Assembly: GCA_031771865.1 (NCBI GenBank)
Contig: JASISA010000041.1
Span: 2,418,001-2,482,000, forward strand
DNA: 64,000 nt
Source: Nothophaeocryptopus gaeumannii
Taxonomy: Eukaryota > Ascomycota > Dothideomycetes > Mycosphaerellales > Mycosphaerellaceae
Direction of reading: 5' to 3'
The notes beneath the pieces were generated by a model. It saw nothing but the letters and a program-made list of their open reading frames with translations. It made no database searches and had not been told where the DNA came from. A program made the position numbers and the translations under genes. Numbering within the stretch: the stretch's first letter is position 1; each line of letters starts with the position of its first letter. Below, piece by piece: positions 22,690 to 33,301 of this stretch.

Positions 22690-24673
22690 TTCCTCTTCTC
22701 TCCGGCGTTTGAAGGAGCAGAGATCGGCTTTCCTCGCAGTGGACTGTTTGGGAAAGAGATGTGCAAGATTGGCGGAGACGTCAAGGTGTCAAGTTGTCTA
22801 TCTCGAGCTTAAAGGCTATTGCATAACTGTGTGATGGGTTTGGACCTTTGTGGTTTATACTCGTAGACGTGGATTTGAGCCGAGGATGAGATGGCAAGGG
22901 TCCAGACGTTGCGGCTGGCCTGGCACTTTTATCCGTGCAACTCATTTTTCTACAGTGATGGCCTTCACAATCGGTATTCCCGTGGATGTATACAGTATGG
23001 ATCAATACTATGCAGTAACCTTTTCTGGCTAACCACAAACTCTCTAGTCATACCCTCAAGCATGACTCGCATGCCCTCGCAACTCCCACACCGTTAAGGA
23101 CAGGGCTTTTCAATGCCGGAACTCAATAGCCTGTCATCATAGTTGACGGTTGCTATTTGAACAGTGTTACCAAATCGCTGGAATTATCAGATGCCGACTA
23201 GGAATGAGATATTGGGAGAACTCCTGTTCGATGTAATATGTTGAGATGTGGTGTACATACGTGGTAACGTTGGGCATTAGGATGCGGTGCTTCGTACATA
23301 CAACATGCATGTGCGAATAGTTAGACGATGGCCGTTGTTCGATTGATGAGGTACAGATTGGGTAGCTTCGAGGTGCTGGAGATGGAAAGTAAGGTTTGAT
23401 TGGTTTGAGCTGAAGGATGTGGGCTGTTGCAACGCAGCATTCCTTGTCTTCTGTTTTCAAACCTGTATTGATATCTGTTGTAGCCGTCGAGTGTCGATGA
23501 AGGGCTAACGGGCTTGATGGGACTCCAGCAGCGCGGAAGCATGGTGTTCTGATTGCGCGTCCTTACGATAGATAGCATAATGCATGGGTTGGAAGGGAGC
23601 TGGGATTGAGGCTTTTCTACGGTAGAGATACTTGATCGATCGAGGTGATAGCAGATCACTAGCGATAGATAACCCCACAGAAAACAGTATTGATACAAAC
23701 CTTCTCCATAGCATGCCTACCTCGTGGGACAACAGGCAGTAAAGTCAGTCTTTCCAAGTCTTGCCATAGAGAAGGAAAGTATACCGAGATCCCCAAAGCC
23801 TTGGCACAGGCCAATCCTCCCATGCGCCTGAAAGCAAAACGGCAAATCAGCTTTGCGACAAAATCCACTTCACACAACCACAAATACGACTTTTGTGTGC
23901 AGTCAAGCTCCTCGCATAATTCTTTGAAGCCCGCTCTATCTTGCGATATAATTTTCGTAACTTGAAAAGTACAGATCAGGCATAGGAAGCAGAAAGAGTA
24001 AATCTTGGCGTTTGCCGTTTTGCTGTCCGCAGGTTGCCTCCATGCTCAGTTGTTAAAATCCCATCTCAACTTTGCACAACACCGAAAAAAACACAACACA
24101 ACATGCTAACTATCTCGCTGTCGTCGTCATCTCCGCTCTACGGTATTTATGTGATTCCATTGCCCATCTCCAAGAATACGAGGCCTAAGAAAAGAAAACC
24201 GATCGTCTGGAACGTTCGCTCCGTGACGAGGAGATGACCCATGCGACCGTCTGACAACACACCTTCTCAATCACTATATGTCTAATATTCTTTGCACGAT
24301 GTCTACAGGACTCTCACTGCTTGGCAATTGGCATCGTTCGTCGTCGGTTACCTGATATATGCCCTGCCCGGCCCAAAATTCAACTTCATTATATCTGGTG
24401 AACCGCCCGCGGATTGTTTGATTGTGCTGATGTCTAGGGCCTTGGCTTGGGTCAAGCAGACTGCCGAGCTCTTTGATGGAACATATACTCGTCACAATAT
24501 TGCTGTCGTTGCCAAGTCTAGCGTCAAAGGAATAAATTAAATCTGCTGCTAGAACGGCCTGAGAGCAGCTGGATGAGCTCTGGGACCTCGTAGATTAAAT
24601 GAGAGAGTTATAGATTATAAGAGCTCACATACTGTATCCAATCACAGCTAAGCGGCGTCCCAACCGTCGATAA

Positions 24674-24863
24674 CTCTCCTTAGCTCAGCTGGAAGAGCGC
24701 GAGGTAATACCCCCAGCCACGCCCACCAGTGATTGTCGTGTTGTCTCTAACACCCTCACAGACTGTAACGGAAGCTGCCATCTCGAGGCCCTGGTATGTC
24801 TTCTCGAAGACTGCTAGATTTGAACACTCTCTGACCCTGTAACAGGGTTCGATCCCCAGAGGT
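24674..24863 (+). repeat. Split tRNA-like sequence (A box and B box 165 bp apart)
   Basis: TAGCTCAGCTGG at 24681-24692 is a perfect A box within a D-arm (GCTC...GAGC), and GGTTCGATCCC at 24846-24856 is a perfect B box. The seven bases before the A box (CTCTCCT) should pair with the end of the acceptor, but the corresponding AGGTATG gives only about four of seven pairs, and the T-stem has one mismatch. A block CAGACTGTAACGGAAG in between resembles a tRNA-Tyr anticodon arm. The spacing is too long for an ordinary fungal tRNA intron. A degenerate tRNA gene or tRNA-derived (SINE-like) element is the best reading. Confidence 0.45.
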
Positions 24864-25230
24864 ATGTGTCAACTCAAACCTTCGAACGTTGATTAGATTC
24901 TAATTAATCATCAGGGGAGACATCTTGTCTGCTGAAATCTTTTTTGTTCTTTTAGTCGACCCTCAGTCTTTGTTCATTGCAGCTTCCTTCTGCCGAAGAA
25001 GGGTAAACTTTTCCCTTCTATCTCTAATTCCCTAACAGTCTCGACTGTATTAGGCTGTTGAACTGTGGAAAGCACTGTGCGGGCTACATCCGTTGTAAAA
25101 GGAAAGCAATGAATGTTACACTAGTCCTTCGAGGGCAATAGCATGGAAGGATATGGGTTTGGTTCTTCCGTGGCTCCAATCTCACAAGAACGTTGAGAGT
25201 CGGACTGCGTGAGATGCGCTCATCGTCATA

Positions 25231-25431
25231 ATGAATCTTGAACATGTACTTCACAATTCGGAAGACATCTATGGCAACGCTCGAGCTACCCCGGCACTGA
25301 AGACCGAATGCTTCAGGGTTGCCGTTTTGAACGCTGTGGGAGCGTATGTCGAAGCAACTAAGAAATCATCGGGAGAAGAACGTGTTCAGGCTGTTATTGA
25401 GGGCGAAATGATGACTGTGCACCCATATTAA
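25231..25431 (+). CDS. Possible small protein, 66 residues
   Basis: The ATG-initiated frame reads MNLEHVLHNSEDIYGNARA and continues to a TAA at 25429-25431. Its composition is ordinary for a soluble helical protein, but it resembles nothing I recognise and no splice sites extend it convincingly. Kept only as a candidate in a gene-poor region. Confidence 0.2.
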   Translation: MNLEHVLHNSEDIYGNARATPALKTECFRVAVLNAVGAYVEATKKSSGEERVQAVIEGEMMTVHPY

Positions 25432-25978
25432 GGACAGTCGGACTCAGGTATCAGTATGTTTGCTGCAGACGCCCTGTGTGAAAGTCGCGTCGGTGGGCAA
25501 GGCTGGACTGACAGGCCAATCGGTCTCTTTGCGATGACGACGGCTTCTGACGACAATTAGGCAGTAGACAGACAGTCGATGTCGTCTCTCAAGAAGCGTT
25601 AACATCCTCACTCTTGACCTCTGGATCATCGTACAAGCCATAGCGTAGATGACGTATGTCTTGGCAGCGCTGTGAACCCACTGCGCTCGATCTGAGCTGT
25701 TCTCTTCTTGCACCCGCTTCGTGAATGCCAAGTGCGAGCCAAGTAAGAAGAATCAGGTTTGTTCCATGTGGCTCTGCTTGGCTATGATGAGGAAAGCACA
25801 TTTCAGTCGCAAGTGTGGCTGACACAGCCTTCTTGCTTTGTTGGACAAACAACATCACTTCTTCGCTGAGAGAAAGTGCACATACAAATAACGAACGCGC
25901 GCAGACATTTCGATAACCAAACCCTTCGCAAGACACGAAGATACTAGCTGCAAAACATCAAAGACTCAACACGCGAGC

Positions 25979-26155
25979 ATGCCTTTGATTTGGACGAAGG
26001 TGAGCATTGGATGCAGTCTAGCATTCACAATTCAGCTGACATTGTGTTAGAACTGGGGTGGAAAGCACTTCGGCGGCGGAGTACACGCAGACAAGCACGG
26101 TGTCCACCGCAACCCATTCAGATTCTCTTGCAAGGGCCTGAACTGCTTCCGCTGA
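25979..26155 (+). CDS. Tiny spliced gene for a 41-residue Gly/His-rich peptide
   Basis: Exon 1 (25979-25999) encodes MPLIWTK. A 51-bp intron (26000-26050) follows, with donor GTGAGC, branch CTGAC and acceptor TAG. Exon 2 (26051-26155) encodes 34 residues beginning NWGGKHFGGGVHADKHGVHR, ending KGLNCFR and stop. The frame is continuous across the junction (phase 0) and the intron has all the signals seen in the window's real genes. The peptide has two cysteines, five histidines and no signal sequence or membrane span. No function can be assigned. An A-rich sequence precedes the ATG, as in many fungal leaders. Protein-level existence needs transcript support. Confidence 0.5.
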
Positions 26156-28402
26156 GCAGCGTTCAACTACGATGCGAATACGATGAGCTCCAACGAATAC
26201 TACTTATGATACCCTACGAGAGAAGTGTTTTGAGCGATCGGAGAAGAGAGGATGATTGAATAGGATTTGCATAGGTGGAAGAGCGTAATAAGGGATTGAT
26301 GCATAGCAAATAAGTTGCTGGGTAAGAGCATGAAGTAACAAAGCGAAACGACGTAAAATCACTTTGCTCCACTCCAACTCCTTTCTTCAAGTGTGTCCGG
26401 GTCTAAATTGTGGCCACGGCAATTCAAAAGAGTACTCCTGGATGAGCACACGAGACAACTGTAATCACACGGCAAGCGAGGACGCCTGTCAGCAAAGGCG
26501 TTTACCAAGCCACTGACCCACGTGCAAAAATGCTTCGCAAACGACGCCAACGCTCCTAAGCCGCCCCATGGATGAGGCAGGTACTCCCGCATCATCCTGC
26601 TTGTAAACATTCTCACTGGTACCTGCAGATACCCCTCTTTGACTCTTCAAAAGCTCATATGTATGAAACCAGGCAGTTTCTCTCTCCCTGCATAAGAAAT
26701 CCTCGCTTGATACATCGTCGATAGACCAGGTACTGTACCATCCTATGTCACTGCGAATACGAGCTCAATATATGGTCTCATCGGAAGATCCGGGTACGAC
26801 ATCATGACGGACTATGAAACCGCCCAGCTGTCATATGAACGCCTCAACGAGCGCCTTGGAAAACGCTCGGCCACGAGGCGCCCGACATGTAACGTCAAAG
26901 TTGGAAGCCAGGAGGTCATTATGGTAGTTTAAAGGAGCGCTCCGTCTTCGCTACGCCTCAAATTGCAAAGTCTATGTTGACAGCAGCCGAACTATCCGGT
27001 CAAGACATTCACGAACAGTTCCTGCTCGTTCTGTAGACATGCCTTGTATGTCGCTGCTTGGAGAATAGTCAATTGACATCTCCTGCCACAGGGCATACGA
27101 CTTGCGGTTCGATGTCTCGGTTAGGTGGTAGAAGAGGTGGGTGGAAGAAGCAAAAAGGTGGTTCGGTCGTGAGATACTAAATCGAGAAAGCCAAGATCAG
27201 CGAGCTGTAGTTCTAAGTCAGGACCGCCAGGGGCAAAGCTTGACTGCATGTCCTACATATGCAGATCGACGTCGTGATCGCAGCAGCCCACTAACAACAA
27301 GCGCATCCTTCTTGCGAAGAGCACGAGCACCGCATTGCAACATGGCATCGCGCTGTCTCAACAAGCGGGGAAACGTGGTCTCTGTGTGTCTGGTAGCGAG
27401 CACAGCATCTCGTTTCCTCCGCATGTACCTCGCCAGCCGCATCGTATGTATTCCAGTCTTTCGAGTAGCTTGTAGAAAGCAACGCGATTGCAATACTGAC
27501 TCGAATTACTAGTACTCAACCACTTCACGGAGACTGTTCCTGTCATGGATTCGGGTTCCTGCAGACGCCTTGGCGATCAACGCGGTTGGCTCAACGCCGT
27601 TTGGAGTCAAAAGGGACGTCGCTGTTTCACCTCCTCCTTCACCTTGCGCAAGTTCCGTTGCTACTCCTGCCGTGCGAAATGCGGACTTCAAGGACAAAAG
27701 GCACGCGGAGCTGCAGTATATTTCTTCTCCATGAGTTGCTGTGGGGGCAATAGCCACGCGGGAGAGTGCTTTTCGCCAGGTACAAGTGGGAAGACGTCAC
27801 CTGAGGTGCCCAATAACTCCTTCTCGTAAACTGACTGAACATCCCGGTCTCTACTGCATGACTGGATGACTGAAGTATTGGGAACCCACTTTTGCCCGCG
27901 GAGGTGGTGTATAGCGCTGACCGAGTTACTTGTCCAGGAACAGGATGTTCACCTATTCTGGCTTTTCGACACCGTTACGCTATGAACGCAAACTTCGCTG
28001 TTGTTGGCGCTTGACCGCAAGCCCCCGCGGATGAGGATCTTCGAGCCGCGATTATTCTTGGCTGCACAGCTTTCGCATCGTGCTCCAACATGCGCAGCAA
28101 AGTGACATCCTGAGGGGCATCGTACCCACATCGTGGCCGTCTCGTCGACGCAACTAAGCAACGTGCCGGCCTGCCGTGCAATGGTGAGCGAATTGCTCAA
28201 TGCTGTTGTTCACTGGAGTCAAAGTACAAGTAGGTCAGAAAGCCTGCTGCTCAAGCTGGGAATTTTCATCCAGCAGAGGTCGATCATCCTCATACGCGGT
28301 CTATACCACCCACATTCGCTCTTCTCCCCCTCTTTCGGTACGGACTTCATTGTATGAGAAGCCGACCCTCCTAACCTCCTTTCGTTACAAGACTCCTTCG
28401 CA
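26156..28402. other. 2.2 kb region upstream of the repeat protein gene
   Basis: A plus-strand open frame at 26711-26932 with an ATG at 26804 (MTDYETAQLSYERLNERLGK) looks coding but has no partner exons that I can place. Other frames on both strands overlap and are unsupported. The last 300 bp should hold the promoter of the gene at 28403. Confidence 0.35.
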
Positions 28403-30910
28403 ATGGCGAAGCTTACACTCCTCGTGGGAGCGCTCTACGCCTCCGCCGCGGTCGCATCACCATGGAATCGCCAGAGGCGTGCAGTGCAAAACAGCCCACC
28501 TGGGTATGGGTCTGAGTCGAGCTCTGCGCCTGCTACGCCAGAGTACGATTCATCGTCTTCGGCACCTGCACCACCAGGATACGGCGGCGAGAAATCTTCT
28601 TGGTCATCAGAGGCTTCATCGACGACACCGTCGAAGCCAGAGTGGACATCTTCTGCTGGAGGACCACCGGGCTATGGCCCATCGTCTTCCTCATCTGCGG
28701 CCTGGACTACCTCTTCGCCTTCTAAGCCAGGGTGGACCTCATCCGCTGGAGGGCCACCTGGTTATGACTCCTGGTCATCAGAGTCCTCGGCATCCTCATC
28801 ATCGCCTGAGAAGTCAACCTGGACTGGCCCACCTGTCTATGGCCCATCGAAGTCCTGGTCAGAGTCGTGGTCGGTCTCTTCTTCTTCCTCGACACCCGTG
28901 AAGCCAACTTGGACTTCCGCTTCTCACAGCGTGCCAGGCTATGGGGGATCTTCATGGTCTGAGTCCTGGTCGACTTCTGCCTCTTCGCCATCAGCCCCCG
29001 GCTACGGTCCATCGTGGTCAAAATCGTGGTCTGAGTCATCCTCCTCATCCACACCCGTAAAGCCCACCTGGACTTCGTCCGTCTCAGTGCCTCACCCATA
29101 CGGCAACCAGACTTGGACCAAGACTTGGGGAGCTCCATCTTCGTCGTCGACTCCGGTCGCGCCAGGATATGGCCCATCAAGCTCTTCGCCTGTGTCGCCA
29201 CAGCAGCCATCTTCCTCCTGGACTCCTCACGGTCCAATTCCTCAATCTTCTAGCTGGGGACCACATTCTTATGGCGGATCGTCCTGCCAGGCCTCTACCG
29301 TCTGGCAGACCGCTCCAGGCTCGACCGTTACCGTCACTTCGTGGGGCAAGCCATCCGGAACCCCTGTCTGCCCTGTCAGCCCAGCATCGACCATTACTGT
29401 CACTTCGTGGGGAAAGCCGTCCGGCACTCCGGTCTGCCCAGTCATCCCGGCTTCTACTGCAACCCAGTATGTTACTGTCAGCGGCCCAACCAAGATCAGC
29501 ACGATCGAAGAAACTTCTGTTGAGTATTCTACTGTTTATAACACGAGAATGGTCGTTTCGACTTCTACAATCCCTGCTGGACCGCCGCAAACTATCGTGA
29601 CAACTGTCACTCAGCCAGCCGCTACGTCTTACTCCACAGTATCGATTACAAAGCCATACACGACGACCATCGTGTCTACGGCGGCTCCTTTGACGGTCAC
29701 ATTCTATTCCACGGCCCCAGCGGGTCCTCCGCAAACAATTGTCGTGACTCAGACGGCTGCGCCAAGTACTGTTACCAAAGAGGAATACACAACGGTCACG
29801 AGCGCCCTCACAGAAGTCGTAACATTCACGGCTGCTCCCTCGACCATTGTATCCTATTCTACCATTCCCGCCGGCCCGCCGCAGACCATTGTTGTTACTA
29901 AAACGGCAGCTCCTTCTACTATTACGAAAGAGGAAACTCAGACAGCTACTGTGCCGATCACACAGGTCATAACACGGACGGCAGCTCCTTCTACTATCAC
30001 ACAGGAGGAAACGGAGATCTACACGTCGGCCATAACCCAGTATCTTACGAAGGTTCAGGCTCCAAGCACAGTAACTTCTGAGGCTACGGAAACCTTGAGC
30101 AAGGCCTACACAGAGTGGAAAACCAACACGGAGGAGATTACCATTACCGCTATTTCTACCGCTCCGGGCTCGACAGTGTACAAAACGGCGACGGACTTCG
30201 AAAGCACCACGGCCACCGCTGTGATAACGCAGTATAAGCCAACGGTTATAGTCAGCACTGTCACTGTTTCCGGCACTTGCGACACTACTTCCAAGGGCTG
30301 GGGCTGGTCTAGCTCGACTTGGGGCTCCAGCACCACCCCAAAGTCGCCAGAGACGACTAGCTCTTCCAACTCTTGGGCCACTAGCCACACCGCTCCAGGT
30401 TACGGCTGGGGAAGTTCTTCCTCTTTCAGCACTACATCAAAGGGCCCTGAGACCACTACTCAGACTGCTCCAGGTTACGGCTGGGGAAGCTCTTCCTCTT
30501 TTAGCACTTCAACAAAGAGCCCTGAGACTACTACTCAGACTGCTCCTGGCTACGGCTGGGGAAGCTCCTCTTCCACCGCTACTCCAAAGAGCCCCGAGAC
30601 TACCAGCAAGTCCCACAGCGCTCCAGGCTACGGCTGGGGAAGCTCAAGCTCTACCTCGACCACCGAGAAGAGCCCTGAGACCACTGCTCCCCCTGCGCCC
30701 GGTTACGGCTGGGGAAGCAGCAGCTCCACCACTGCGAAGAGTCCAGAGACTACCGCGCCTCAGGCTCCAGGCTACGGTTGGGGAAGCAGCAGCAGCACTG
30801 AGGCTCCCAAGCCTACCAGCTCTGCTTCCCAGGCGCCAGGTTACGGTGGCGAGTCTTCCAGCTCTGCTGCTCCCTCAGCACCAGGCTATGGAAGCGGTAA
30901 CGGCTGGTAA
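28403..30910 (+). CDS. Secreted Ser/Thr-rich repeat protein (cell-wall or mucin-like)
   Basis: The 835-residue intronless protein starts with a signal peptide (MAKLTLLVGALYASAAVA) and a dibasic Kex2-type site (NRQRRA near residues 22-27). Three low-complexity regions follow. Residues about 30-300 are Ser/Pro-rich with repeated PGYG and VKPTWTS blocks. Residues about 300-630 are Thr/Val-rich with repeated SWGKPSGTPVCPV (two copies, including the only cysteines of note) and IPAGPPQTIV/TAAPST units. Residues about 640-835 hold six tandem APGYGWGSSSS...SPETT units of 24-26 residues. The end (SAPGYGSGNGW) has no hydrophobic GPI-signal, so the protein is probably released or wall-bound by other means. 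The Ser/Thr content suggests heavy O-glycosylation. It resembles surface proteins by composition only; no enzymatic domain is seen. Large antisense frames are shadows of its composition. Confidence 0.88.
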   Translation: MAKLTLLVGALYASAAVASPWNRQRRAVQNSPPGYGSESSSAPATPEYDSSSSAPAPPGYGGEKSSWSSEASSTTPSKPEWTSSAGGPPGYGPSSSSSAAWTTSSPSKPGWTSSAGGPPGYDSWSSESSASSSSPEKSTWTGPPVYGPSKSWSESWSVSSSSSTPVKPTWTSASHSVPGYGGSSWSESWSTSASSPSAPGYGPSWSKSWSESSSSSTPVKPTWTSSVSVPHPYGNQTWTKTWGAPSSSSTPVAPGYGPSSSSPVSPQQPSSSWTPHGPIPQSSSWGPHSYGGSSCQASTVWQTAPGSTVTVTSWGKPSGTPVCPVSPASTITVTSWGKPSGTPVCPVIPASTATQYVTVSGPTKISTIEETSVEYSTVYNTRMVVSTSTIPAGPPQTIVTTVTQPAATSYSTVSITKPYTTTIVSTAAPLTVTFYSTAPAGPPQTIVVTQTAAPSTVTKEEYTTVTSALTEVVTFTAAPSTIVSYSTIPAGPPQTIVVTKTAAPSTITKEETQTATVPITQVITRTAAPSTITQEETEIYTSAITQYLTKVQAPSTVTSEATETLSKAYTEWKTNTEEITITAISTAPGSTVYKTATDFESTTATAVITQYKPTVIVSTVTVSGTCDTTSKGWGWSSSTWGSSTTPKSPETTSSSNSWATSHTAPGYGWGSSSSFSTTSKGPETTTQTAPGYGWGSSSSFSTSTKSPETTTQTAPGYGWGSSSSTATPKSPETTSKSHSAPGYGWGSSSSTSTTEKSPETTAPPAPGYGWGSSSSTTAKSPETTAPQAPGYGWGSSSSTEAPKPTSSASQAPGYGGESSSSAAPSAPGYGSGNGW
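30385..30850 (+). repeat. Intragenic tandem repeats (APGYGWGSSSS units)
   Basis: Six units of about 72-78 bp, each encoding APGYGWGSSSS followed by a Ser/Thr/Lys spacer with SPETT, lie in the 3' part of the secreted protein gene. Unit lengths stay in frame. Such repeats commonly vary in number between strains. Confidence 0.8.
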
Positions 30911-31946
30911 GCGCTTCGCATGAAGTGAGGGTGCATACTCAGGATTAAAATGTCTCTTTCCAGCAGGGATGGATATAGTCCCTGTTGTATATTGCATATT
31001 TCGTAGTCAATAGATTTGATCACCGTCATTGTCAAAAAGGAAAATTTGGGAGGAAATGAATGACCTTTTGGTCGAGAGATACATATTGCATGTAGTTCTC
31101 TGAAATTGTTTAAATACATCAACTCACCTTACCGTATTCATCCGTATCTCTGCTCCGATCTTCTCGCCGCATGCGTGTGGTCCTCGGCGGGAAGTCGTGC
31201 CTTGTCCTCCCGTCCAACATTCGCACATAGGCTGATGATTCTGGTCCGTAGAGAAATTCTATTGCTGCTTGCTTCTCATCGTGATTGACTAATCGCAACT
31301 CACTGGACGCGATTCTCAGAGCATAGACTTTGGTCCGACCTGCGAGAGCCCGCAGACTTCTTGCTTCTCTGGGTGGGACGCTCACTTCGCTCCCAGGGGC
31401 ACGCCTGGGCTGTTGAAAACGGCTTTATGCTGGTGAGAGACTGCAACGAGGCCTGTCAACGTCCCTGGCAACACCGCTCATCTCGAGGAGCCTCATCTGC
31501 AGGCTGACCTGGTACACCTACGGCTACGCTTTCGGCATATTCCAAAGACCACAATAGATCGCTGAGAGCCAATAAGCTGAATAGACTGCTATTGTCCAAA
31601 TCTTGAACTTGATGCCTGAGGTATTCGCATGTGAAAGACAATCCCGTTGTTCTCCCGAGCTAGCTGGACCGAGCTTCCCACAAACAAACAAAAAGCTCAA
31701 CGGTCGACTTGAACTTCTCCTCTTTTTCTTCTTCGTCTTGGCCACTTTCTTCAAAAGCCGTTTTGCGGTGGCATGTCTGTCTTGACTGCCACCCATGTGT
31801 GACTAGGAGCTCGGATCTCTCGCACAACGGCTTTTTGGAGAAGTGGCCTTGATTAGCAACACCACCTCTTCGCTGTCGCCGCCGCCACACCACCACGACC
31901 TCCATCAACCCTCCACAATCATCCCGTCTCCTCTGCTCCAACCCCA
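30911..31946. other. 1 kb intergenic region
   Basis: Nothing coding is supported; short frames occur on both strands. It contains the 3' region of the secreted repeat protein and the promoter of the gene at 31947, with a pyrimidine-rich tract at 31855-31945 directly before that start. Confidence 0.45.
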
Positions 31947-32569
31947 ATGGCTCGCAAGTCGCACCGCCCGCCTCGCCGCCACCGCAAGTCTCGTCGCGAG
32001 GTCTGCCTCGATCGGCTAGATGATAGCCGTGGGTTGAAGTCCAAGCGTCCGGACTTCTACAACGCGCTCGAGGTACAGGGTATGCGTAGCAGCCTGAAGA
32101 ACTTCTCTGAACTTCATAAATGGATCGACGAGTACTATGCTCCTCCTCTTTCGGTAAGTCCACCCTCCCTGCTCTCTAGTGGCCGCAACTAACATTCATC
32201 GACCAGATCTCGACAACTCTCCGCGCCCGTCTTGCCAAGCAACAGTCCAAAGTGAAAGCTCTCAACGCCGCCCAGGCAATCATCGACAATCACCCTCCCC
32301 AACCACCACCCACGAACTCTGGCATTGTCGTCAAGGGCAGGACGCCCATCAACAACTTGCCGTTCCACGAACAAGTTGAAGCGAGAACCCTGCACCCACG
32401 CCTCTTCGGTCTCCAGAAGACGTCCATGAAAGAGCGATTCTTTGTCGAAGCTGGTCCCGCGGGCGATGTCAATATGACTTTCTCTGTTCCTCCCACTGGG
32501 AAGAAGCTGGACGCTGTTCTCCGGCAAGTCCAAAAGAAGGAGGACGACCTCTGGAAGAACGCCCGTTGA
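31947..32569 (+). CDS. Uncharacterised basic protein, two exons
   Basis: Exon 1 (31947-32153) and exon 2 (32207-32569) join in frame across a 53-bp intron with GTAAGT and CAG borders and an ACTAAC branch site. The 189-residue product begins MARKSHRPPRRHRKSRREVC, strongly basic and possibly a nuclear or nucleolar localisation signal. It continues with a helical segment (MRSSLKNFSELHKWIDEYY), a proline-rich linker (NHPPQPPPTNSG) and a C-terminal part ending KKLDAVLRQVQKKEDDLWKN. I do not recognise a domain. The 3' untranslated region appears to carry its own intron at 32585-32643 (GTATGT, CTAAC, CAG), 15 bp after the stop. Confidence 0.7.
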
Positions 32570-33301
32570 AAGAGAACATGCGACGTATGTACTACATCAG
32601 TTCCCATCTTCTGGAAATCTGCCCGCTAACGTCTTGTTTTCAGTGGAAATGACTACAAGAATTGATTGGGTCAGTTTCCCATGCAAACTCGATCATCGCG
32701 GCCTGTGATTTCGAAGAAGAAGCGCCGAGGCTTACGGATGCGATACAAGATGATTGTTCCTGGGAATTGTTCCCATAGTCCCACATACACATGCATTTCT
32801 GGGCATGTGTCTCCTCCGCTGATGCTGGAGAACGGGATAGACGAGCATTGCTCCCGGCTGTAGATTGATCCAAGAGAATGTGAAAAGCTCTCCGCATTCG
32901 CTCATCTCTCACACTTTTCATTTGACTCTTCTCTTGCTTTACCTAGCTACTTCGTATCGCAATGAGAAGGACACGTAGCATGGTCTTCCCCGGTCGCGGG
33001 TCAAGGGAGCTATGAAGGGATAGCTTCCGTGAACAGTCATACTGCAGTGCAAAACTGTATGGTGTCGACAGATCTTTCGCGTCGAGCATCAATACACTCA
33101 CCTGTGTTCATCGTATTCCATAATTATCTTCCAAGGCAGACTGACAGCCATCATGTACAGTGTGGTTGGCATAGAAGCTCAAGTCTGAAACTACGCCATG
33201 CATCCAGTTGATTGTATCTTGCGATTCCAAATTCTTGCGAGACGCGAGACTGATATCTACCGAATTGCGGCGAATACCGTAACAGAAAATTTCCCATTTG
33301 A
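32570..33301. other. 3' region of the 31947 gene and intergenic DNA
   Basis: Holds the putative 3'-UTR intron at 32585-32643. No further gene is seen. Confidence 0.4.

Larger units (their letters stand above)
22690..25978. other. 3.3 kb gene-poor region
   Basis: No intact gene was recognised. It contains the tRNA-like element at 24674-24863. A coding-like but interrupted plus-strand frame at about 24100-24240 (HLQEYEA, stop, EKKTDRLERSLRDEE) looks like a decayed gene. A 66-codon ATG frame lies at 25231-25431. The interval 24540-25060 is comparatively AT-rich. Decayed repeats are the likely content (inference). Confidence 0.35.

Noticed and set aside
29177..30388. 403-codon minus-strand frame inside the secreted repeat protein gene
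   Set aside because: A composition-driven antisense shadow of the repetitive coding sequence; Arg/Ser-rich with no motif.
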